The notes under the pieces: generated by a model
What the model was told of the DNA's origin: nothing
What the model saw: the letters and a program-made list of their open reading frames with translations, nothing else
The model's database searches: none
From: Heliocidaris tuberculata
Lineage: Eukaryota > Echinodermata > Echinoidea > Camarodonta > Echinometridae
Direction: 5' to 3'
Assembly: GCA_025618425.1 (NCBI GenBank)
Contig: CM046845.1
Location: forward strand, 5,368,077 to 5,432,076
DNA length: 64,000 bases
Made by a program: the position numbers and the translations under genes
Shown here: positions 31,701-41,537 of the stretch, one piece after another
How positions within the stretch are numbered: the stretch's first letter is position 1
Layout of the letters: the number at the start of each line of letters is the position of its first letter

Positions 31701-34700
31701 TAAAATTGTTTGAGTATTTTGTTTACCTCTTCGTTTTGTAATAACATCATGTACATCGCTCTGATGTCCTTTGGCAAGACATTTATCTACATTTGCCACT
31801 TTCCACCCAGGTGAAGTAAAATGGGTACCCGGTAGAAAGAAATTCCTTGCATGCAATGGCGGCTCGGCTATAGCAGGGGTAATAATATGATACTTTGTAT
31901 TAAGCGCAGTAGACTTTATTTTTATAGTCGCTCCGCTATAAAAATGGATATATTATGTAAAAGGCGTTGAACTTGATTAGCATTTCGTGTCATATTTCTT
32001 CTTTTGTTTTAACCTGTGAAAGTTTGATTCTGAAACTTCTTTATTTGATAAGAAGATTCAGAGTTTTCTAGTCAATTTCAAATTCATAGTCTTCAAGAGC
32101 TTTCCCTTAGTAAACATGGTCTTAAAATAACATAATTATTGAGTGTATATTGCGAGCTTAAATGTGTAGGCATAGCTTAACATGCAATCAATGGAAGAAA
32201 CATAAGGAGTGAATGATAATTGTAGACCTTCATTGTATGCTAAATAAAGTGGTGTTGAGCCAATTATTCCACCTAGCCAGGTTCTTTTTTTTTCAAACTA
32301 TTTTATTTTCATACAGAAAGCCTTGGTTCCCTCTCATCTGCTCCAGAAGGTTGACAGTTGTCAGCCGTCTGATAAACTAGCAACGTGCGGGGAGAACATG
32401 ACGAAAAGCTCAACAGGCCCAGCGCCAAAACTATCTCTAACATGTAATATTACTTCTTTTTTTTCATAAAAAGGGTTGATTACAGTAAAATAATCCTTTC
32501 AAGACAGTGGATCAGTTTAAAAATTAAAATAATTAAAATAGCAGATAGTAAGCCAGTTCAGCTATTTATGTGAGGAAGGCAATTAACCTCAGATTAAGCC
32601 CACTTGAAAAAAATTATAGGCTTAAGAAAGTGAATAATGAAAAAAAGGATTACGTTAATGTACCAATTCCAGAGAGAAAGGTGTATTCGCGGGGTCCACT
32701 CGCTATTCATAAGGACCGCTATTCGTAGAAAACCGCTATTCATTTAACACGCGTTATGAATAGCGGTCCTTATGAATAGTTATGAATAGTGGTCCTTATG
32801 AACGGAAGTCGAATAGCGAGGTGATTTGTCTATGGTTTGCTCGCTATGTAGAAGGACCGCTATTCATTTAGTCACGCGTTATGGATAGCGGTCCTTATGA
32901 ATAGCGGTCCTTATGAATAGCGAGGTTACCCCGTATTCGCGATGGTACGTCAATATTTTCCACCATGCATGTCTTCTTCAATGCTCCTTCTTCTTCTTCC
33001 TTTGAAAAACGTTACCCTGCCCCTGGAAGAAGCGTCAGTGACTGCAGCAAGTGATCCTTTTTCTCTTTTTTTTTATACAGCAGAATAGTATCCCGTCGTA
33101 AATACGCTTTTTAAAACATGTTTAACCCAGTTTGCGCTACTAAAAATGCACTTTCCATTAGCCCGCAATCGTCACTACTAAAAAAAAATTTACTAAAAGT
33201 GCACTGGACAAAGAATCAAAAGGGGAATTAACGAAAATATTTAAGGGCACAATCGCATGGTTTGAACTAGCTATAACATAGATTGAGTAGGTGAGTATAA
33301 TTATAGTGGTATACTTGTATAAATTCAATTCTGACTAAGAATTCAACTTTAAAAAAAAAATAGATCTTTGTGCTTTTTCGAAACCATATTTTCTTTTCAT
33401 ATCATGTTGTTCTCTTTACGGTTTAGACGAAAACAATGAAATCAGACCACCACTAGATGTCAAGCCGAAGCTTAAAAACACAAAACAGGGGTAAATACAT
33501 GACATACATTTGTTTAGTATTGATTTATTCTGGACAGGCAATAAGACAGCCCTAATTTCCTTCTTTTTTGAATACTTCTTAGATATTTTCAATAGTTTTA
33601 TTGATATTTTCAATAGTTTTATTGATATTTGGTGGCAATTTGTGCTGTTTGCGCTGTTATTTCCCTTGTTTTCGGTGGTGGTTATGGTGGTGAGTGGTGG
33701 TGGCGATGGGGTTGTGGCAATGGCAGTGGTGTTGGTGTTGTTGTTGGTGGTGGTGGTGGTGATGGCAGCGGTGGTGATGGTGGTGGCGATGGGGTTGTGG
33801 TATCAATGGCAGTGGTGTTGGTGGTGGTGGTGGTGATGGCAGCGGTGGTGTGGTGATGATGGTGGTAGAGGTGGTGTCTTCTTTTCTGCCTCGCTTCCCT
33901 CAATTTCCCCCGCTTCTGACATTGCTCTTATGATTTCTTTGAAATCATTATATCCTTTTTTTGGTTACAAAGTATAGATCTGGGCATATAATTATATACG
34001 ATGATATCAAAAAAGGTTATTAACTATGCAATATTTAAAAGTAATGTCTTCTTGTTAAGTTACACTGCCAAAACAAGGGTGTTAATTTAACACCACTTCG
34101 GGAATGTATATGCAGCACAGGGTAAAGGATAGAACACCAGTATCGAATTAAACTCGATTTAATTCCATTGTTTTTGTTTATATGTTGATGTTTCTTAAAC
34201 ACTTTTTTTAGAGTTATTGCCGATGGAATCATATTAGTTTAACTCGATACTGGTGTTGTTCTAACACTTACCTTGTGTTGCATATACATATATACCTTCA
34301 TGGTGTTAAATCAACACCCTTTTTTTTTCGTGTGTTAGTTGTAGCTAAAGGTGAATCAAATGAGCTTCATTAGGTAAGACTTGACTTGTGAAAAAAAAAA
34401 GACTTGCTGATGGTTTCTTGTAAATTAGCGGCTATATCATCAGTCAGGATGTACTGAACCTTGCATGCTTGTTAAAGGCGAAGTCCACGCTAATATCAAG
34501 TTGATTTGAATAAATAGAGTAAAATTAAACAAACATAACAGTGAAGATTTCACTGAAATCGGATGTAAAATAAGAAAGTTACGGCATTTTGAAGTTTTGC
34601 ATTATTTCTTAAAACAGTGATGTGCATAACATGGGCGGTATGCAAATTAGTGAACCGATGATGTCACACACTCACTTTTCCTTATGTATTTTATTATATG

Positions 34701-36741
34701 AAATATCATATATTTCAATTTTTTGCTTCAATATATAATGTAAAACATGGTTTGACTCCTTATATGGAACATGTAAAATCATCATTATTGTAACTTATTT
34801 TGAAACAAGGGAGAGATTCTTTATTATCACATCCATAAAAATTGCAATTTGAAATTTCATATAATAAAATACAAAAGGAAAAGTGAGTGTGTGACATCGG
34901 TTCACTCATTTGCCTACCGCCCATGTTATGCATATCATTGTTTCATGAAATAATGCAAAACTTCAAAATGCCGTAACTTTCTTATTTTACATCCGATTTC
35001 AATAAAATTTTCACTGTTATGCTTGTTTAATTTTACTCTATTTATTCAAATCAACTTGATATAAGTGTGGACTTGGCCTTTAAACAGAGAAAACATCATT
35101 ATATACCGTTTCTATTATATCATCACCCGTACTAGCAATACCCGTGGAGGCGTAGAACATGATGTACAGATACCGCGACAACGTATGCAGAATATGGCAG
35201 GAACAATAAACTTCACTGATAGTTCCGATGCTGTAATGTAAGCATAACTGCATCCAGATACAAACCAACTTCCAAATGAAATGTGATGAAGCCGATTTTC
35301 TGAGTTACCAGTATACAACGATTACTTACAATGGAAATGTGGGACAAAGTACAGTTTAAATAATTTGTTATCAAAGATTTAATTTCGGGGGATAAATCTA
35401 AAGATAAAAAAGAATTGATTCATCGCAAAATTCACAAAATTCACAAAATTGTACGAAAATTCATATTATTTTTTATACTTTGTGAATCTGAATGAGCCGA
35501 GAAAATGATAATAATGTAATTAATAAAAGACGAAATATATGTATTTTTGGTTTTGTTTTCTTTAATATTAATTTGTACCAGTATGCGTTTTCCATCTTGT
35601 GGGTTGTCATTGATTTCCAGTGCTGGTGACTTTTCTTAAGCGTCCTAATAGATTTCAACAGGGAAATTTGGATTATGAAAATATGTAGATTTCTTCTGTT
35701 TGCTGGTTTCATTTTTATTCTTTTTTAAAAATATATTTTCATATCCATTCTTGCAGGATCGATAGAACAAATCTACTGGAATATCTGCATGTAGGCGACC
35801 AAGTCTTACAGATAAGTGGCATAGATGTTCGAAACTCGTGTGCAACATTCGTCACAAAATGCTGGAAGAGGGTCAATGAAAACCCGGTAAGTGCTATCCC
35901 GTAATGTATTTTTAAAAAATAGATAAAATAAAAATGTATTGGTAAAAAGTTAAGATGATTTCAAAATGAATTTGCTTTATTTCTTGAGTACTCTTTGAGT
36001 AAAACTAAGATATGCCTTTGAATTAAATCGAGGTAATAAAAATGGAATATTGCAACTTTCATTTTCCTAAAAAAATCCAGGTCTTCACTTTCTTTTGATG
36101 CCAGATGATTACTAAATTGTAAGGTCTGAGGAGTATAATAGAGAGGGGATTTCAAAATTCTTGTCTGCAAATTTGCATTGTTCAAGCCTTGTTGGCAAAT
36201 CCGGAAATTTGGGCTAACTTGTGGACAAATGATCCGTCGAACCCCCCCCCCCCTCCCTATTTTAGTGGCAATGTGCCGACGAAAAAAAAAGATTTGTTAA
36301 AATATATTTAAATATATTTTTTTTAATGCGCATATTTAGTGCTATTGCAATTTTTTTCCAAAATTGGATCGCAGTCGATCGTATAGTGGGTGAATTCAAG
36401 TTCAGTGTTGAAAGCTGGTGTTGGTGTTGGGGCAGAACTAGCACCAGCCACAACACCGAACTTGAAATGAAGCTGGTGCTGGGATTGACTTCACTAGGTG
36501 TTGAGCTATCAATAATGTGATTGGTATTATTTTTATAAACCCGAATTCGGTGTTGGGGCTAGAATCAGCAGCCCAATGCACGCTCTCAACACTAGCACCA
36601 ACACCAACACCGGACTTGAAATCACCCAGTGTGCGATGTGCTTCAGTAATCATGGTAATTCAGAATTGAAATGTGTTTGGGCTGACAAGATTCTCTTTCT
36701 GATCACTGTTACAGGTCCGCATAAGGGTTTTACGTCGGTGA
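20572..36741 (+). CDS. nine-exon docking/adaptor-type protein with YxxP and YxN motifs and C-terminal PDZ-like half domain
   Basis: Exons 20,563-20,608 (ATG at 20,572), 24,847-24,908, 26,598-26,936, 27,793-27,972, 31,383-31,688, 32,317-32,443, 33,427-33,490, 35,757-35,886 and 36,715-36,741 each have AG/GT borders. Their phases (1,0,0,0,0,1,2,0) join into one frame of about 423 residues. The protein lacks a signal peptide. It carries three YxxP motifs (YAIP, YDEP, YEIP, CRK-type SH2 ligands), an NVYSDF site, two YxN motifs (YENV, YENN, GRB2-type), an acidic patch and Pro/Lys-rich linkers. It ends with [15 protein letters not shown]...VRIRVLRR, which resembles strands C-F of a PDZ domain. The usual GLGF half is not visible and may be missing or on an unseen exon. 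Role inferred: cytoplasmic tyrosine-phosphorylated scaffold. I cannot name an orthologue. Confidence 0.75.
21201..21332. repeat. 41-bp-stem hairpin in intron 1
   Basis: Arms 21,201-21,241 and 21,292-21,332 pair with a single mismatch around a 50-base spacer. Confidence 0.85.
21340..22478. repeat. TA microsatellites flanking the mariner-like MITE
   Basis: Long (TA)n tracts at about 21,342-21,394 and 22,413-22,478. Similar tracts occur at 20,828-20,856, 23,358-23,404, 24,535-24,660 and 28,750-28,774. Confidence 0.9.
21395..22412. mobile_element. 1,018-bp mariner/Tc1-like non-autonomous element with ~240-bp inverted ends
   Basis: Starts CAGTGCGTCCCAGAAAAAAC and ends with its complement, both abutting TA. 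Inverted similarity continues inward for roughly 240 bases (shared CTCAGTTGTGCCGAATTTGG-type block, inverted at 22,210). Interior has no transposase frame. Confidence 0.85.
22798..22835. repeat. perfect 18-bp-stem hairpin, 2-base loop
   Basis: AAAGCCTTTTAATGTATT and its exact complement separated by TT. Confidence 0.9.
22997..23030. repeat. perfect 13-bp-stem hairpin
   Basis: TCCTATCTTGATA and TATCAAGATAGGA around an eight-base loop. Confidence 0.9.
23782..24207. mobile_element. TTAA-flanked foldback element, family 2
   Basis: TTAA at 23,778-23,781 and 24,208-24,211. Ends carry AAAGTCCACCCTGATATCAA and, inverted, ACCAGGGTGGAATTTCCCT. The interior shares AAATCCGATAAGAAATAGG and TTATGAATTTTTGAAGTTG motifs with the other TTAA elements. 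Confidence 0.75.
24385..24425 (-). repeat. SINE fragment
   Basis: ACCTGGGTGGAGAG-AGCAATGTAGATTAA matches the complement of the middle of the SINEs at 49,111 and 50,656. Confidence 0.6.
24694..24741. repeat. 48-base perfect palindrome
   Basis: TTAGAGATTCCTTATGCATA is followed by (TA)n and its exact complement, with no unpaired loop. Confidence 0.9.
24847..24908 (+). CDS. exon 2 of the docking-protein gene
   Basis: Acceptor TTTCTTTCTCTGCATGTTAG, donor CAT|GTGAGT. The only frame joining exon 1 in phase reads [20 protein letters not shown], with no stop, and leaves in phase 0. Confidence 0.7.
24930..25700 (+). repeat. dispersed repeat family S, copy 1 (inverted partner 57,717-58,660)
   Basis: Shared in order with the complement of 58,660 down to 57,750: GAGCCTGTC, TCTTAGTCATTGACAAA, GTTTGTCAGCCTAACCG, GGTTTAGCCCGC, GACCCCAAAGTCGCGTC, AAAGTGCCCTTTGA and TATTGCTTTCTCAAAA blocks. 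Diverged; no ORF. Confidence 0.7.
25789..26470. mobile_element. ~680-bp foldback element with ~150-base arms
   Basis: ACTAGGTGTA plus T run at the left and A/T run plus TACACCTAGT at the right. The arms share TATAACTCGTATCA and CTGATGTT-AAGGATGTCA blocks in inverted order. It lies just 5' of exon 3 of the docking-protein gene. Confidence 0.75.
26598..26936 (+). CDS. exon 3: tyrosine-motif and acidic exon
   Basis: 113 codons, phase 0 at both ends (acceptor ...CTTCAAG, donor GAG|GTACTT). Contains NVYSDF, DIYAIP, QIYDEP and TVYEIP plus a [11 protein letters not shown] acidic stretch. GC and codon use differ clearly from the AT-rich flanks. Confidence 0.8.
27305..27580. repeat. decayed C-rich repeat with CACCCTAG/ACAACTAC motifs
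   Basis: Poly-C tracts at 27,307-27,328 and 27,437-27,452 flank repeated ACAACTACACCCTA and inverted AGTTGTCTAA motifs; transposon-like, no exon. Confidence 0.45.
27793..27972 (+). CDS. exon 4: YENV motif exon
   Basis: 60 codons in phase 0 between ATTTTGAAG and GAG|GTAAAT. Encodes AYENVK followed by Pro/Lys/Thr-rich sequence. Confidence 0.75.
28015..31382. other. intron 4 of the docking-protein gene
   Basis: No additional exon supported. Contains (CA)n 28,703-28,742, (TA)n 28,750-28,774, poly-C near 29,130, a CTCCCTTTCTTTTT tandem at 29,322-29,375, and a fragment at 30,970-31,060 related to 38,520-38,600. Confidence 0.4.
31383..31688 (+). CDS. exon 5: Pro/Gly/Lys-rich linker
   Basis: 102 codons in phase 0. 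Acceptor has a long T tract (TTTTTTTTCCTATAG) and the donor is AAG|GTAAGT. Includes two VTxPG repeats and a Lys-rich middle, with no recognised domain. Confidence 0.8.
31747..31930 (+). repeat. SINE fragment
   Basis: GATGTCCTTTGGCAAGACAT, ACATTTGCCACTTTCCACCC and GGGTACCCGGTAG match the body of the SINE at 49,111-49,466; the tRNA-like head is absent. Confidence 0.75.
32317..32443 (+). CDS. exon 6
   Basis: Acceptor TTTTATTTTCATACAG; donor ACAT|GTAATA. 42 codons plus one base (phase 1). The last base starts the tyrosine codon completed in exon 7. Confidence 0.7.
32683..32937. repeat. palindromic minisatellite of TATGAATAGCGGTCCT units in both orientations
   Basis: At least ten units of a ~16-base motif (AATAGCGGTCCTTATG and its complement) alternate direction across 250 bases, with two CACGCGTTATG(A/G)ATAGC centres. 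It lies in intron 6. Confidence 0.85.
33427..33490 (+). CDS. exon 7
   Basis: Acceptor CTCTTTACGGTTTAG, donor GGG|GTAAAT. With the base from exon 6 it begins Tyr-Glu-Asn-Asn, then a Pro/Lys-rich segment, leaving in phase 2. Confidence 0.65.
33670..33873. repeat. GGT/GGTGAT-rich microsatellite
   Basis: Imperfect (GGTGGT)n with a ~90-base higher-order duplication (GGTGGCGATGGGGTTGTGG occurs twice). Confidence 0.85.
34061..34345. mobile_element. short inverted-repeat MITE with GGTGTTAAxTxAACACC ends
   Basis: AAGGGTGTTAATTTAACACC at left and GGTGTTAAATCAACACCCTT at right, plus inner inverted ACACCAGTATCGA / TCGATACTGGTGT. Confidence 0.75.
34476..35079. mobile_element. TTAA-flanked foldback element, family 2, ~250-bp arms
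   Basis: TTAA at 34,472-34,475 and 35,080-35,083. The arms are near-perfect over about 250 bases and include AAGTCCACxCTxATATCAAG and GAAATCGGATGTAAAATAAG. Confidence 0.9.
35757..35886 (+). CDS. exon 8: PDZ-like core
   Basis: Acceptor TTTTCATATCCATTCTTGCAG; donor CCG|GTAAGT. Encodes [20 protein letters not shown] and an amphipathic helix, matching the L-x-V-GD-x-I-L-x-I-x-G-x-D core of PDZ domains. Confidence 0.8.
36385..36630. repeat. GGTGTTGG-rich inverted repeat
   Basis: AAGTTCAGTGTTGAAAGCTGG and GGTGTTGGTGTTGG on the left are mirrored by CAACACCGAACTTGAAAT (36,448) and CACCAACACCGGACTTGAAAT (36,602). Confidence 0.65.
36715..36741 (+). CDS. exon 9: last PDZ-like strand and stop
   Basis: Acceptor TTCTCTTTCTGATCACTGTTACAG followed by nine codons: VRIRVLRR and TGA. 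The strand-like VRIRVLR is what a PDZ domain needs after its second helix, which supports the exon 8-9 join. No AATAAA is seen before the LINE fragment at 37,190. Confidence 0.75.
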   Translation, partial: VRIRVLRR

Positions 36742-36787
36742 AAAGAATATGACTCCATTTAGCGTTGGCAGCAAAGGAGGTCTAGGG

Positions 36788-36925
36788 GGCGTTTCATCAA
36801 GTGTGTTGCGGTGATTTTTACCGACAAATTTGCTCTCAGCCAATCAGATGCAAGGAGTTCAGAAGCTTATAACGGTTATTGCAACTTGTCATTGATGACA
36901 AGTTTTATGAAACAGGACCCTGAAT
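36788..36925. mobile_element. small GGCGTTTCAT MITE
   Basis: GGCGTTTCATCAAG at left and CAAGTTTTATGAAAC at right enclose CTCAGCCAATCAGATGCAAG. The same family lies at 61,731-61,856. It overlaps the 3' untranslated region of the docking-protein gene. Confidence 0.7.
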
Positions 36926-37189
36926 GGTTATGCCTATTGCACAAGAGGCGTCAATTGTTGTCTGACGTAAGCCTGCGTCAGCTACTGGTATGGTCCTTTG
37001 CGCGTCATAAATGGGGGATATCGTTAATACAAATTGATTGCAAAATGAACAGGGCAAACAATACTTTTTGATAGCTGGCATATGGATTAATTGCCTTCAA
37101 AGGCTCGATTAGCGCAGGTTATGACGCATTCGAAATGACGTCTGGTGTGAGCCCGACTAAAGAGTGATATATCGTATCGTACAAATGAA

Positions 37190-38470
37190 GATATTGAATT
37201 GCATTGAATTGAATGATTTTATTCACCAACAATAACATCATGTGTACATGATTTGTCATACAGTAATATTGTTACAAGATAGAAACATATGATAATAGCT
37301 GGTAAATGGGACCAGAAAATAGCACAAGTGCTAGTCGAGCCTGGCCCCTCTACAAAGTTTACATAGTAGATGATATTAATGCCATTACAAACATAACAAT
37401 CATGACAATTACAACAACTTACATAGATAGCATGGTGTTACATGTACATGTACATGCACATGTACATATAGAACAAAACATAATACTTATTGACTTAAAA
37501 GATGTTCTTTTAACGATTTCCTTAAACTGCTTCTGGATGATTTTAATTCAATATCGGTTGGTATTTTATTCCATAAATCACTTCCTAAGAAAGAAAGAGC
37601 AAATTGTCCTTAGGTAGTCCTTAATTTTGGTGAATGTACCTGTCGACATGTTTTTTGTCTCGTTGAATAATTGTGCTGTATCGTATCACAATAATCTATT
37701 AAAGAGTGGGGTAAGTTATTATTACTCAAGTCATACATGAAGATTCCTACACATTAATATTGCATATCAAACACACTGAGGATCTTTAAATCTCGAAATA
37801 ATGGGCTCGCCAGTGGCTAAATGTGATGGCACGTATTGCCATTTTTTGACTGCTAAATAAACAATTTCAGCTCCTTTTGTATGTACTTCCCCATACCTCG
37901 ATTCCATAGGTTAGATGTGGGTCTATGAATGCTTTATACAATAAGACCAATGTATATTAGGGTACAACATGTCGTAGGCGGAATAAAATTCCAACTCTTT
38001 TCCGTATACATGAATTATCAGCTCGAATGTGATTGTGCCAAGTTAAATGTTTATTAATCGTTATCCCTACAAAAGTTGCTTCATCAACATCTCCACATTT
38101 TTCTAGTCTACCAGATAATGTGATTTTCCTCCTCCTGCTGCTAATTAACATAAATTTTGTCTTCAAAGAGTTGATGGTAAGCTTATTTGCAATGCACCAT
38201 TCTTGTATTTTCTTTACATTGCTATGTATTTCATTGCCATCAATTTCCTTTCGATTTGCTGGAAATGTGTGAAACAAGTTAGAATCGTCTGCAAATAGTC
38301 TGAAATTGAAAAAGTTAGAAACGGACGGTAAGTCATTGATATAAAGTAAAAATAGTGTTGGTCCTAAAACTGATCCCTGTGGAACACCGTGTCTGATTTT
38401 CATTTTGCTATAGACTATTTATCCACATTGAACATATTGGTACCTGCGTTCTAGATAAACTGAGCAGTTC
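37190..38470 (-). pseudogene. LINE (non-LTR) reverse-transcriptase C-terminal part and 3' UTR
   Basis: The minus strand from 38,403 reads HGVPQGSVLGPTLFLLYIND and FRLFADDSN, RT motifs B and C with the FADD active site, typical of the Jockey/CR1/L2 group. A stop interrupts the stretch just upstream, and frames shift after 37,957 before a recognisable W-N-K-I-P tail. The 3' end near 37,190 is an (AATTC)n-type tail. 5' truncated and inactive. Confidence 0.9.
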
Positions 38471-38514
38471 AAATATTGCTTTTATTTACTAGTGTATGGG
38501 CTATTCTACTACAC

Positions 38515-39006
38515 AGGCAGAGACGGACTGGGACTGAAATTCGGTTGGGGGAATTTCGATGTGACCGGACCATGCACTCAACCTACAAGATATGCATTCC
38601 TCAATTTCCCAATATTTACATCAAAATTATGATACGGTATCGTTACCATGCGAGACTGACGTCCCCGAGAGACCATAGGGGCACAATTTCACCTCTGGAC
38701 TGACGTTTCTTGCTCGAAAGTCGACTTTGAAGTTCAAATCTGAGAGCGAAATTTTGTACAATCTGTTTAGTGACAATGGTCATTTCATTATCAGAATATA
38801 CTGAACAATTTTAAATAATTCTACTCGTTGATCAACCGGACCTCATGCCGAAATATCGAGCGGCCCTTGGGGAAAACTCCCCATGACCAATCCGCCCCTG
38901 GGTCGTCCTCATCGAAATCCACCCCCTCCCATCCCCCCCCCCCCCCACACACACACACACACACACACTCACACGCACACATTTTAGTCCCAGTTCGCCC
39001 CTGCTC
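38515..39006. mobile_element. foldback element with GACGGACTGGGACT ends
   Basis: AGACGGACTGGGACTGAAAT at left is mirrored by TTTTAGTCCCAGTTCGCC at right; inner AATTTCGATGTGACCGG and ATATCGAGCGGCCC also correspond. Contains a C run and (CA)n. Confidence 0.65.
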
Positions 39007-39394
39007 ATTTGTGTTATCACTGACTGATTTTAAAGTTTCTGTAACTTGCTATCAATTGAAAGCTCTATATTATAAAGGTTGGCGAGCTTTACATCAGTCT
39101 ATCATTTCACCCATTTTGTTTTCTCGCTTCTCAATATCGTCGTTAAGTTTTTCACCTTCACGTTCAATTGCCATGGCAAAAGCCTTTTGTAAGATACCCC
39201 TGGATTTGTTTATTCAAGGAAGTAGTAGACGGTGGTGTATAGGTTTCGCTGAATGGGAACGATCCCTAATCTCATCTTCGATCTTTTTTTGTTAGAGTAT
39301 GATGGTAATGATTACGCAACAGATGAATGACGAGAAGCACTACATGTACAAAACCAGCATCTGGATGATCGAGAACGGTACCGATCGGGAATAA

Positions 39395-39580
39395 ACGTTG
39401 TAGTACGGCGGCATAGCTCCAAAATTTGGCTGAATTGTGCACTTTTGTCTGACAGCGCCAAAACTGGTACACTTGTTGAATGATACATACTGAGCAATAT
39501 CAGATATAGAAGCACTTCCAAAAATTAATGTATAGGGTAATTTTGAAGATATTTGTCATTGCAAAACCTACTCAAGTAAA
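39395..39580 (+). repeat. dispersed repeat shared with 48,455-48,620
   Basis: GTACGGCGGCATAGC, TTGTGCACTTTT, AGCGCCAAAACTGG and TGAGCAATATCAGATATAGA are repeated in the same direction at 48,480-48,570. Confidence 0.6.
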
Positions 39581-39734
39581 TATTAACTCGATCACCTAGA
39601 TATTCGGACACTACCTTAGAGCTCCGAATATCACTGTGTTAGCGCTAAGGTGGTACCAATTCATGTACAATCTTGATAGAAATAATATGCCATTCGTTTT
39701 TAAACAACTGTTTGCAAACAAATAGCACTTTACA

Positions 39735-40375
39735 CACTCAGGTATTACACCAGGCAAGCCAACGATTATCATTTACCCAAAACTCGAACGGCTTTTGCCA
39801 GTACAACTATATTTTTCAATGGTCCTAAATATTGGAACTCATTAGAACAGAATTTAAAACTTACCCCTAACTTAAGTAGGTTCAAATATGTTGTGAAGAA
39901 ACACTTGACTGATTTATACTGATGTAAATAATTCACTCTGCTTTTATTTATTTTTTTCATTCCATAATATTGTATTTTTTATATATCAGTTATATATACG
40001 TGTATATATAATATACTGATTTCCACTCGAACTCCCTTTTATTTCATTAACCTTACTTTGTAATGTTAGCTCAGCGGTATATGATGTACATAATGCTTTG
40101 TTTAGTATTTTTCTCCCTCTCAAAAAATTACTTTGATTAATTAAACGAAAATCTTTTTTTTAACCTATATTATTGTATCATTATTCGATTAGGGGGTCTA
40201 CATCACACAAGCTAAGCTTTTTAGTAGATCCCTCCACATATCCTTTTGTCACCTTTCTATGTCTATTCTCTGTTTTTGCAGTGTTTGTAATTTGTACATA
40301 TTGTTGTAATTTCATTGTAAATGTGGAATCTGAATAAAAGCAAATCAATTAAAATCAAATCAAATCAAACCTTCA
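39735..40375 (+). pseudogene. LINE 3' fragment (extreme C-terminus and 3' UTR)
   Basis: A short frame reads FFNGPKYWNSLEQNL and FKYVVKKHLTDLY then stop at 39,918-39,920, the usual C-terminal end of CR1/L2-like LINE ORF2. A 3' UTR follows and ends in GAATAAAAGC and an (AAATC)n tail. Confidence 0.8.
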
Positions 40376-40876
40376 ACAATAAGACTTACTAGAGCGTGTC
40401 TCCTTTGGTACACAGGGTATGTGCGGTACTAAGTCTGCATGGGTACAGAAAGAAAGGCTAAATATCCAAAATTCCTCTAAACGCCCCACAAGTGGGTTAT
40501 TTTTTCACGAAAGAATAATCAGCCTTTTCACAGAGGCTCCCACATGGTGTTACCGAAAGCCTTCAATTGTGAATACTCACCATGGAAACCTACAGAGAAC
40601 ATCTAGAAACGGATTATTTTAACAGACAGGGAAAAGAAAAACCATCATGACTTCATGGAAAAAATGAGTACAGAATGAGACTAGAACTGCAATCGTATCG
40701 GAACGATGTGCATGCAATGTCGTCTGTATCTTTTATTTTTTTTGAAAAGTTGACATGTGAAATGTAAAGTTATGCATGTTGAAACATGATATCAGATAAG
40801 ATGGGAGAAAATAATGCATACTGTTAAACTAGGAGATGATAGAAAAATGAAAACAAGAAAAAAGAACAAAAAATCA

Positions 40877-41262
40877 AAGAATGATGATAATGGTGATGAC
40901 AATGAGGATGATGGTGATGATAAATGGTGTTGATGATGATGGTGTTGATGATTGTGATGATATAATAATGGTAATGATAAAGATCGATAATGATAAAATG
41001 ATGATGATGGTGATATTGATAATGGTGATGATGATGGTGATGATATGATGATGATGATATAATCATGGTGATGATGATAATGATGATAATGATGATAAAA
41101 TGATGATGATGGTGATGATAATGGTGATGATGATGGTGATGATGATATTGATGATATAATGATGATGAAAATGGTAATGACGATGATATAATGATGATTG
41201 TGATAAAGATAATGGTGATGATGATGGTGATGATGATGATGATGGTGATGACGATGATGGTG
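40877..41262. repeat. imperfect (TGA)n / (TGATGG)n microsatellite
   Basis: Nearly 400 bases of TGATGATGG-like repeats; it creates several low-complexity His/Ser/Ile frames that are not genes. Confidence 0.95.
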
Positions 41263-41537
41263 GCGCACGCCCTGACCCAAATGGCTTTCCACACGCTCCA
41301 GTCCACATGGCCTCAAAACAATGAAGCATAGTAAACTACGCACGGCACTTTGGGGTTGTGCGGTATTTAACATAAGGAAAGGAAGAAATCAAAGATCATA
41401 GAACAATGAGAGTAGGGTAAAACATAGAAAGACAAGATGACAAAGAATAACATAGGGAAAGGTAGAAGGATAAAATGCCTTTCCATAGCCTCTGGCCACG
41501 TGGCTTCCACACTATATGTGACGCAGAGTATACCAGG

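Noticed and set aside
33510..33903. Val/Gly-rich and Thr/His/Pro-rich frames
   Set aside because: They come from the GGT repeat; no splice or start support.
34339..34373. possible extra exon in intron 7 with good acceptor and TTAG|GTAAGA donor
   Set aside because: Joined in the required phase it hits a stop at once and would also change the phase into exon 8.
36811..37071. FALSQSDARSSEAYN-type frame, also seen at 61.6 kb
   Set aside because: It is the translation of a small MITE shared by both sites, not a gene.
40792..41373. long His/Ser/Ile-rich frames
   Set aside because: They are translations of the (TGA)n microsatellite in three frames.
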